From: DATBDN01 sp036269895
GTDB lineage: Bacteria; Actinomycetota; Thermoleophilia; Solirubrobacterales; Thermoleophilaceae
DNA length: 19,227 nt
Direction of reading: 5' to 3'
NCBI GenBank assembly: GCA_036269895.1
Contig: DATBDN010000107.1
Location: forward strand, 1-19,227
The position numbers and the translations under genes are program-made. The notes below the pieces were generated by a model. The model was not told the origin of the DNA, made no database searches, and saw only the letters and a list, made by a program, of their open reading frames with translations. This document shows positions 13,264 to 19,227 of this stretch, one piece after another (within the stretch, counting starts at the first letter, position 1; each line of letters opens with the position of its first letter).

Positions 13264-16200
13264 GTGTACGTAAAGCAGCTCAGCTCGCTCGAGTTCGTGA
13301 CCTTCCTGGCGTTCGCCGGACTCGCGCTGTGGGCGGCGATGCGGGTTCTGCCCGGGCGGGCGCCGCCGGTGCGAAGCGAGCCGTATCCGGACGAGGAGCT
13401 CGAGGCCGACGACGACAAGCTCCCGAAGTACTTCGTCGCCGGCGGGGCCTTCCTCGTGCTCGGCAGCCTTCACATGGTTGTCAAGAACCTTCCCTGGACG
13501 GCGGAATGGCTCGCACGCGGCGGCTACGCGGGACACCTCGTGCGCGACCTCTCGAATACGCACGTGATGATCGTCGGCGGCGGGACCCTGATCGCAACCG
13601 GCCTCTGCTGGTTCGCGTTGCCGCGCATCGTGCGGCGGCCATTGGCGAGCAACGGCCTCGCGCAAGCGGCGTTCTGGCTGACGGCCATCGGGCTGTCGAT
13701 CTTCTACGTCGCGCTCGTCGGCAACGGCATCGCGATGTCGCGCCTCATGGAGCATGGCCTCGACTACCCGCGCGCCAAGGCGGCGATGGGCAACTGGTAC
13801 AAGGTGCCCGTTGGGATGGGCGCCGGCATCATGGGGATGGGCTACTGGTGCTTCGCCGCCAACGTCGGGCTGACCGTCTTCCAGTCGCGGCTGGTGCGCG
13901 TCGCGAAGCCCCAGCACCACCTCTGGAAGTTCCTCGCGACGGGTGCCGCCGCACTCACCGTCGGCACCGTCCAGGGCGTGATCCAGGTCCAGCCGGCCAA
14001 CGCGGACTGGCTCTATCGCGCCCAGCACGCGGGCGAGTGGATCGACCCGATCAGCCACGCCCACATCAACCTTGTGACCGGACTGACGATGCTGACAGCC
14101 GGTGCCCTCTTCTACCTCGTCCCGCTGGTCGGCGGCACCGCGCCGTCGCGGCGGTTGGCCGATCGCTGCTTCTACGCGCTGTTGGCCGGCTCGCTCATGT
14201 TCTACGGCGTTGCGCTCTACCTCGGCTTTCACGAGGGGCACCTGGTCGTGCAAAACGGCCTGACGCCCGAGCAGGCGGAAGCGGCGACGCCGCTCCATCC
14301 ATACCTGATCATGGCCGCTGGGATCGCGATGATGGCCGCGTTCTGGACGCTGCTGTTCGTGATCGCGCGTTCGGTCTGGAGCGCGCGGACGAGCCTCTTA
14401 CGGCCGTTCGTCCTCGCAGGCTGCGCCGCTCTGCTCGTCGGAACGCTACAAGGGCCCGTTCAGGCGTTCCCGGCGGTCAACGAGCTCCTCGACCGCAGCG
14501 ACGAAGCGGGCGACGTGATCGTCAACCTTCACGCGCAGCTGAACATGCTCGGCGGGCTGATGGTCATTCTCGTCGGGCTCGCGCTGGTCTTGCTTGCGCG
14601 CGTCACCGGCGTCGCAGCGGCGCCCGCGCGCGTCCGGCGCGCAGCCACGCTCGTGCCGCTCGGGATGGGCCTCTACTACGCCGCCGGGATCGCCTACTCA
14701 GCGCTCGAGGCGAAGGGCGTCAGCGGCGGCCAGCCGTTCGAGGATGCCGTGGCGGCGCAGGAGCCGTGGCCCGCGCTCGTGATGGTGCCGGCAGCACTCG
14801 CGGTGCTGGCCGGATTCAGCTCCTATGCCCAGGACGCCTGGCGCATGACCGCGGGCTACCGGGTTGCTGGGCGCACCGTCCTCAGGGCGGCGCCGGCCGC
14901 ATTCGCCGGGAAGATCCCGAAGCGCGTACGGCGGCGCCGGCCGGCGGCGGTCGCGGCGTATGAACTGCCGCTCGGCCTACTGGGGTTCCCGGGCGTCGGC
15001 TGGCTCTTCGCAGGCTTCCCGTTCGCCGGCACGGTGGTGATGATCGCCGGGCCGGCGATTACCTGGGCAGCCCTGCCGCTCGCGTTCTCGCCGTACGGAA
15101 ACGGCCCGCTGCGCGACGTCGGGTGGCGCGCCGAGTTCGCCTGGCTGCCGCTCATGGCCGTCGCCTCGAGCGCGTTCCTCTACCGCGCCCACAGCCGCCG
15201 GCTGCGCCTGCTCGATGGGCCGCGGCCGCGCCGGCGCCGCCGAACCGGCTCGCCGCGGCGCGGGCCGGTTGCGGCCGCGATCGGGGTCATCGCGCTCGTG
15301 CTGGTCGCGCTCCCGTTCGTCGCCGCGGTCGCGGGGATCGGACGCAGCTCGGTGCGCTATGCCTATGAGAAGCACATGACGCGCGACATCACCGGCCAGT
15401 TCCTCGGCACGCGGCGAGGCACGGTCAAGCTGTTCGCGTGGGGCGATCCGCAGAAGCGCTACCCGCCCGACGCACTGCGCGTGCACGCCACGGACGTGCG
15501 CGAACTGCGCGTGCGTGCCGCCGCCGTCGACTCGCCCGACGGGTACCAGCTCTTCCGGCTAGGCAACGGAACGGCCGTGCCGATGCGGATCGAGCGGCGT
15601 ACTGGCAGCGCACTCGCGCTCGTCCCGAAGCGGGCGCTGCCGGCCGGCCGCTACGTGTTCATCGCGACACACGAGGGCATGTTCGGCGGGCGCGACTTCA
15701 ACTACCTCACCGTGGTGCCACCGGGCGGCGCGGCAACAGCCATCGGCGCCGCGTCCGCGCGCGGCGCGCCGGCAATCTTTGACTCACTCCTGCCGATCGC
15801 AGCGGCGCTCGTCGCGCTCCTCTTCAGCGCGATGCTCGCGCGCTCGTACGCCCGCCGGCCGGCCGGCGAGAAGCTGCTCTGGGGCGTTGGCTTCACGCTG
15901 TTCGCCGTCGCCGCGGCGAGCGAGGCCGTCGCTCAGGGTCACGGCTGGAGCACGGGCGTCTTCCGCGCCTACTACCTGGCGGGCGGCGTCCTGACGGTGG
16001 TGTGGCTCGGCGCCGGCTCGGCGTGGCTCCAGCTGCCGCGCCGGGCGCGCGACGTGCTTGCCGGTGCGCTCGCGGTCGCCACCGTGGCCGCGAGCGCGTC
16101 GGTGTTGCTCGCGCCCGTGCATGAGGCCGCGCTCGCCGCCGCGCACTCCGGCCGGCCGCCGGCCAATGGTGCACTCGGCGGTCACGCCTTCATCTGGGCG

Positions 16201-16494
16201 ATCGCGCTGAACTCGCTCGGGACGCTCGCGCTCGTCGGCGGTGCGCTGCTCTCGATCGTGCGCAGGCAGCGCGTTCGCGCCAGCCTCTGGATCGGTTCGG
16301 GCGCGCTCGTACTCGCGCTCTCAACGAGCATGTCGCGCGCGGGCGAGTACTCGCTCATGTACCTGGGCGAGCTGGCCGGAATCGTGCTGATGTTCTGCGG
16401 CTTCAAGCTCGCCGGCACGCCACGGCCGAGGCAGGCCGCGGCCCGCGCGCCTGCCAACGCGAAGGGCGCCGCGGGCGCGTTGGCCGCGAAGTGA
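13264..16494 (+). CDS. Fusion: degenerate haem-copper oxidase subunit I-like domain plus polytopic C-terminal domains
   Basis: A 1076-residue membrane protein. Residues about 1-540 have one extra helix and then a 12-helix layout like oxidase subunit I. Helix II carries H100 ('LSNTHVMI', compare the haem His of CcoN). Helix VI carries H265 and H267 ('ISHAHIN'), helix VII 'LYLGFHEGHL' (Y319, H323, H326), and helix X H423 ('VNLHAQLN'). By topology, the low-spin haem pair (H100/H423) is kept. The high-spin haem His aligns with N421 and one of the paired CuB His aligns with G325, so normal oxygen reduction looks unlikely. Residues about 566-640 add helices, and about 652-667 are Arg-rich. Residues about 695-820 are a beta-rich soluble domain, and 838-1060 hold about seven more helices. 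GTG 13264 starts ten bases after the previous stop. The stop overlaps the CcmF gene as GTGA. Function is unknown. Confidence 0.75.
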   Translation: MYVKQLSSLEFVTFLAFAGLALWAAMRVLPGRAPPVRSEPYPDEELEADDDKLPKYFVAGGAFLVLGSLHMVVKNLPWTAEWLARGGYAGHLVRDLSNTHVMIVGGGTLIATGLCWFALPRIVRRPLASNGLAQAAFWLTAIGLSIFYVALVGNGIAMSRLMEHGLDYPRAKAAMGNWYKVPVGMGAGIMGMGYWCFAANVGLTVFQSRLVRVAKPQHHLWKFLATGAAALTVGTVQGVIQVQPANADWLYRAQHAGEWIDPISHAHINLVTGLTMLTAGALFYLVPLVGGTAPSRRLADRCFYALLAGSLMFYGVALYLGFHEGHLVVQNGLTPEQAEAATPLHPYLIMAAGIAMMAAFWTLLFVIARSVWSARTSLLRPFVLAGCAALLVGTLQGPVQAFPAVNELLDRSDEAGDVIVNLHAQLNMLGGLMVILVGLALVLLARVTGVAAAPARVRRAATLVPLGMGLYYAAGIAYSALEAKGVSGGQPFEDAVAAQEPWPALVMVPAALAVLAGFSSYAQDAWRMTAGYRVAGRTVLRAAPAAFAGKIPKRVRRRRPAAVAAYELPLGLLGFPGVGWLFAGFPFAGTVVMIAGPAITWAALPLAFSPYGNGPLRDVGWRAEFAWLPLMAVASSAFLYRAHSRRLRLLDGPRPRRRRRTGSPRRGPVAAAIGVIALVLVALPFVAAVAGIGRSSVRYAYEKHMTRDITGQFLGTRRGTVKLFAWGDPQKRYPPDALRVHATDVRELRVRAAAVDSPDGYQLFRLGNGTAVPMRIERRTGSALALVPKRALPAGRYVFIATHEGMFGGRDFNYLTVVPPGGAATAIGAASARGAPAIFDSLLPIAAALVALLFSAMLARSYARRPAGEKLLWGVGFTLFAVAAASEAVAQGHGWSTGVFRAYYLAGGVLTVVWLGAGSAWLQLPRRARDVLAGALAVATVAASASVLLAPVHEAALAAAHSGRPPANGALGGHAFIWAIALNSLGTLALVGGALLSIVRRQRVRASLWIGSGALVLALSTSMSRAGEYSLMYLGELAGIVLMFCGFKLAGTPRPRQAAARAPANAKGAAGALAAK

Positions 16495-18638
16495 TCGCGC
16501 TCGGCCCGGCGCTGCTGGTGGCCGCGCTCGCGCTCGAGGCGTACGGCATCGGCGCGTCGCTCTACGGCGCGCGGCGCGGCGACGCGCGCTTCGTCGCGTC
16601 GGGCCGACGTGCGCTGTTCGCAGTGGCGGGTGTACTCACGCTCTGCTTCGCGATCCTCGAAGCGGCCTTTCTTCGCTCGGACTTCTCGGTCGACGTCGTG
16701 GCTTCACACTCGAGCACGACAACGCCGATGTTCTACCGCGCGACCGCGATGTGGTCGGCGCAGGAGGGCTCGCTCCTACTCTGGGTCTGGCTGCTCTCGC
16801 TCTGGTCGACGCTCGCGGTCGTGCTCAACCGCGAGCGGATGCGCGAGGTGCTGCCCTACGCGCAGGCAGTCCTGCTCGGGTTCGCCGGCTTCTTCACCTT
16901 CCTGCTCGTCTTCAAGGCGAACCCATTCGCGACCACCCACCCCGCCCCGCCCGAGGGCGTCGGGCTGAACGCACTGCTGCGCAACCCGAGCATGATGGTC
17001 CACCCGCCGCTGCTCTACTCGGGCTACACGCTCTTCACGGTGCCGTTCGCGTTCGCCGTCGGCGCGCTCGCCGCGCGCAGGCTCGACGCAGAGTGGATCG
17101 CGCGCACGCGCGTGTTCGCGCTGCTCGCCTGGCTCTGCCTCGGATTCGGGATCCTCCTCGGAGCCCGCTGGTCGTACGTCGAGCTCGGTTGGGGCGGCTA
17201 CTGGGGCTGGGATCCGGTTGAGAATGCATCGCTGATGCCGTGGCTCACTGGGACCGCGTTCATCCACTCAATCCAGGTCCAGGAGCGGCGCGGAATGCTG
17301 AAGGTCTGGAACGTGTCGCTCGTCCTTGCGACGGGCATCCTGGCGATCCTGGGAACGTTCCTCGTCCGCTCGGGCGTGCTTAGCTCGATCCACGCCTTCG
17401 GTGCGTCGACGCTCGGCGAGCCGTTTCTCGTCTTCATCGCGTTCCTGTTCGCGGGATCGCTCGTTCTCGTGGTGACGCGGCTCAACGGGCTGCGGACGCA
17501 AGCGCGGATCGAATCCGTGTTCTCGCGCGAGTTCGCCTTCCTGCTCAACAATCTCGTACTCGTCGGGCTCTGCTTCGTGATCTTCTGGGGAACCTTCTTC
17601 CCACTGATCTCCGAAGCCTTGACCGGCACCAAGGCGAACGTCGGACCGGCCTGGTTCGACCGCTACATCACGCCCCTGGCACTCGTCCTCGTGCTGCTCG
17701 CCGGCGTCGGACCGGCCTTCGCGTGGGGCCGTAGCACGCGCGCCCGCCTGCCGCGGCTGCTGACATGGCCGCTGGCTGTCGCAGCCGTGGCGTTCGTGCT
17801 GGCGGGGATGCTCGGCGGAGCGACCGCGCGGCCACGCGCCCTCCTGCTGTTCTGCCTGGCGGCATTCACGGTCGCCACGCTCGTCCAGGAGCTTGTGCTC
17901 GGCGCGCGCGTCCGTCGTGCCCTGACCGGCGAGCGCGCCCCGGTCGCCGCAGCCGCGCTGGTTCGCCGTAACCGCCGTCGCTACGGCGGCTACGTCGTCC
18001 ACGTCGGAATGGCCGTGCTCTTCGTTGGCGTCGCCGCCTCCTCGGCGTTCCAGCACACGCGTGACATCCGGCTGCGGCCTGGGCAGGCCACCCGCGTCGG
18101 CGATTACACCGTCCGTTACGTGCGGCCGGTCAGCAGGCTCACGCCAGAGAAGATCACACTAGGAGCGGCACTCGAAGTCACGCGCAACGGTCGCCACGTG
18201 GCCGCGCTCGTCCCGACGCGCGGCTACTACCCGTCGCTCGACGACGCGGGGCTCGGCCGCATCGGGCGCTTCTTCGACGGCGAGGCCACCAGCGAACTCG
18301 GCCTGCACGCGGGGCTGACACGCGACGTCTGGACCGCAGTGCAGCCCGATCTCACTTCCATCGAGCCGGCCATCGAGCGCGCCGACCGGAGCTTCCCGGA
18401 CGCCAACGCGCAGGTCGAGGGCCTCATCGTGACGTCACTCGTCAACCGCTGGGCGCGCAGCTCGGCGCCGGCACAGTTCCGCTTGATCGTCTCGCCGCTT
18501 GTCGCCTGGATCTGGCTCGGTGGTGCGATCGCAATCGGCGGCGCGATTCTGAGCGTCTGGCCGCCGCCCCGCCGTACAGCGCACGCCGCCGTCGCCGCCC
18601 GGGCGCCTGCTCTGAACAGGCAGCCGGTGAAGACCTAG
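16491..18638 (+). CDS. ccmF: Cytochrome c haem lyase CcmF
   Basis: A 715-residue polytopic protein of the HemY/CcmF/CcsA superfamily, expected to attach haem to apocytochrome c (system I) on the outer face of the membrane. The WWD motif is present as 'WGGYWGWDPVENAS', W234 to about S246. Candidate haem-binding His are H171 ('MVHPPLLYSGY'), H259 ('FIHSIQVQERRG') and H504 ('GYVVHVGMAVLFVG'), which match the conserved His of CcmF. The large C-terminal periplasmic domain and last helix are also present. The length is somewhat above the usual 630-660 residues. The GTG start forms a GTGA overlap with the fusion gene. Its position as last gene of an operon encoding a dihaem cytochrome c gives an obvious substrate. 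CcmE, CcmH and the CcmABC exporter are not in the window. Confidence 0.93.
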   Translation: MIALGPALLVAALALEAYGIGASLYGARRGDARFVASGRRALFAVAGVLTLCFAILEAAFLRSDFSVDVVASHSSTTTPMFYRATAMWSAQEGSLLLWVWLLSLWSTLAVVLNRERMREVLPYAQAVLLGFAGFFTFLLVFKANPFATTHPAPPEGVGLNALLRNPSMMVHPPLLYSGYTLFTVPFAFAVGALAARRLDAEWIARTRVFALLAWLCLGFGILLGARWSYVELGWGGYWGWDPVENASLMPWLTGTAFIHSIQVQERRGMLKVWNVSLVLATGILAILGTFLVRSGVLSSIHAFGASTLGEPFLVFIAFLFAGSLVLVVTRLNGLRTQARIESVFSREFAFLLNNLVLVGLCFVIFWGTFFPLISEALTGTKANVGPAWFDRYITPLALVLVLLAGVGPAFAWGRSTRARLPRLLTWPLAVAAVAFVLAGMLGGATARPRALLLFCLAAFTVATLVQELVLGARVRRALTGERAPVAAAALVRRNRRRYGGYVVHVGMAVLFVGVAASSAFQHTRDIRLRPGQATRVGDYTVRYVRPVSRLTPEKITLGAALEVTRNGRHVAALVPTRGYYPSLDDAGLGRIGRFFDGEATSELGLHAGLTRDVWTAVQPDLTSIEPAIERADRSFPDANAQVEGLIVTSLVNRWARSSAPAQFRLIVSPLVAWIWLGGAIAIGGAILSVWPPPRRTAHAAVAARAPALNRQPVKT

Positions 18639-18820
18639 CGACCGGTGCGCGTCAAGCGGCCGAGCAGGCCGCGCCGCTCCCAACGGACGCCGTCGATCGC
18701 CTCGTGCAGGCGCGCGCCGTGCGCGGCGGCAACCGCTTGAGCGGTCGCTTCCATGCGCTCCGCGAGCGTGCCGGGGGTCGCGTTTTGGGCGGCGGGGCTG
18801 AGATTCGTCGTAGGAGTCAT
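18635..18820 (-). CDS. Small hypothetical protein
   Basis: A 61-residue protein that I do not recognise. It is polar and Ala-rich with a likely amphipathic helix in 'TLAERMEATAQAVAAAHGARLHEAI' and a basic C-terminus 'ERRGLLGRLTRTGR'. There is no signal peptide or membrane helix. ATG 18820 is preferred because GGGCGG lies just before it; ATG 18829 would add three residues without a ribosome site. Its stop overlaps the convergent ccmF stop by three bases. The gene is short and lies in GC-rich DNA where chance frames are common, so it may not be real. Confidence 0.4.
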   Translation of the reverse strand: MTPTTNLSPAAQNATPGTLAERMEATAQAVAAAHGARLHEAIDGVRWERRGLLGRLTRTGR

Positions 18821-18955
18821 GCCGCCCATGGAAGCGGCGGCGTGTGGGAGACGGCTGAGAAAGCAGTAAGGGTTCGGTCAGGGTTGCCGGCCTGCGCAAC
18901 GGGGTGTACGCATCCTTGCCCGCGCGACCGTCCCCGGTCACGCTGGTTTTCCCGC

Positions 18956-19227
18956 ATGAATCTCGAAGCGCTCTGGCATCTACTCGAGTGCGGCGGCTAC
19001 AGCGAGGATCTGCCGCTGTGGCGTGCCCTGGCCGATGAGGCCGGCGGCGCTGTGCTCGACATCGGCGCCGGGACTGGGCGCGTTGCGCTCGACCTGGCCG
19101 CTCGGGGAGTTCCGGTGGTGGCATTGGACGCCAACGCGGCGCTGCTGGAGGCGCTCGAGCGTCGCGCCGCGGGATTGCCCGTGGAGACCGTCGTCGCCGA
19201 TGCCCGCGGGTTCTCCCTCGGCCGGCG
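18956..19227 (+). CDS. Class I SAM-dependent methyltransferase (partial, N-terminal part)
   Basis: The first 90 residues are present and the frame is open to the window edge. Motif I 'VLDIGAGTG' is at residues 33-41, followed by 'RVALDLAARG' and the acidic strand-2 residue D58 in 'VALDAN'. 'VVADARGF' is a normal motif II region. This is enough to name the fold but not the substrate. The ATG follows 'TTTTCCCGC' with no Shine-Dalgarno sequence. The 135-base gap before it (18821-18955) has a weak TTGCCG-N17-TACGCA promoter-like pair at 18884-18912 and a short GACCG/CGGTC hairpin near 18930, neither convincing. Confidence 0.85.
   Translation, partial: MNLEALWHLLECGGYSEDLPLWRALADEAGGAVLDIGAGTGRVALDLAARGVPVVALDANAALLEALERRAAGLPVETVVADARGFSLGR

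Noticed and set aside
13930..14610. Internal duplication in the degenerate oxidase domain ('VGTVQG...HAHIN' and 'VGTLQG...HAQLN')
   Set aside because: The two segments do look alike, but haem-copper oxidase subunit I has pseudo-threefold symmetry and these fall at helices V-VI and IX-X. I therefore did not claim a recent duplication, though the similarity is higher than I would expect from that alone.
13329..14963. Plus-strand open frame of 544 codons inside the oxidase-fusion gene
   Set aside because: It is a +2 frame shadow composed mostly of Arg, Ala and Gly; the correct frame has membrane helices and oxidase-like motifs.

Overview
The window is a GC-rich bacterial chromosome segment that looks ordinary actinobacterial in style: GTG and TTG starts, 1-4 nt gene overlaps, and poor Shine-Dalgarno sequences at several genes. 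I infer Actinomycetota, most likely the class Thermoleophilia (Solirubrobacterales/Gaiellales). This rests on the secreted 'YGYW/GFW' leader proteins and the cbb3-like oxidase plus CcmF layout, not on any marker gene. No tRNA, rRNA, insertion sequence, integrase or CRISPR array was seen. No gap between genes reaches 300 bases; the longest are about 110-130 bases and are described below.

Region 1 (1-2589): the tail of one gene and two complete genes joined by GTGA overlaps. They encode exported proteins with leader peptides like those of SipW-processed proteins. The last is a 686-residue surface protein with a doubled Ig-like/chitobiase-C-like module. Region 2 (2626-7019): a set of common single-function genes (SAM methyltransferase, YjbR/MmcQ protein, DHA2-type MFS exporter on the minus strand, small membrane-anchored protein, GNAT acetyltransferase, SnoaL-like protein). 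A palindrome lies just upstream of the exporter gene. Region 3 (7087-9067, minus strand): an OmpR-type response regulator, a membrane histidine kinase, and a 94-residue protein resembling a free-standing glutamyl-tRNA reductase dimerisation domain.

Region 4 (9182-18638, plus strand) is the notable part. It is a tightly packed eight-gene operon that diverges from the two-component system across a 114-base gap holding a perfect 8-4-8 inverted repeat. It encodes a CcoN-type haem-copper oxidase subunit I with all expected metal ligands, then a fused CcoO-cytochrome c subunit with two CxxCH sites and an extra C-terminal domain. A CcoS/FixS-like protein, a two-helix membrane protein, an ABM-like ferredoxin-fold protein and a one-helix membrane protein follow. 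Next is a 1076-residue fusion whose first half looks like a second, degenerate oxidase subunit I, and last the cytochrome c haem lyase CcmF. I read it as a variant C-type terminal oxidase with dedicated cofactor assembly, possibly controlled by the adjacent two-component system. Region 5 (18638-19227) holds a small minus-strand hypothetical gene and the start of another SAM methyltransferase that runs off the window.
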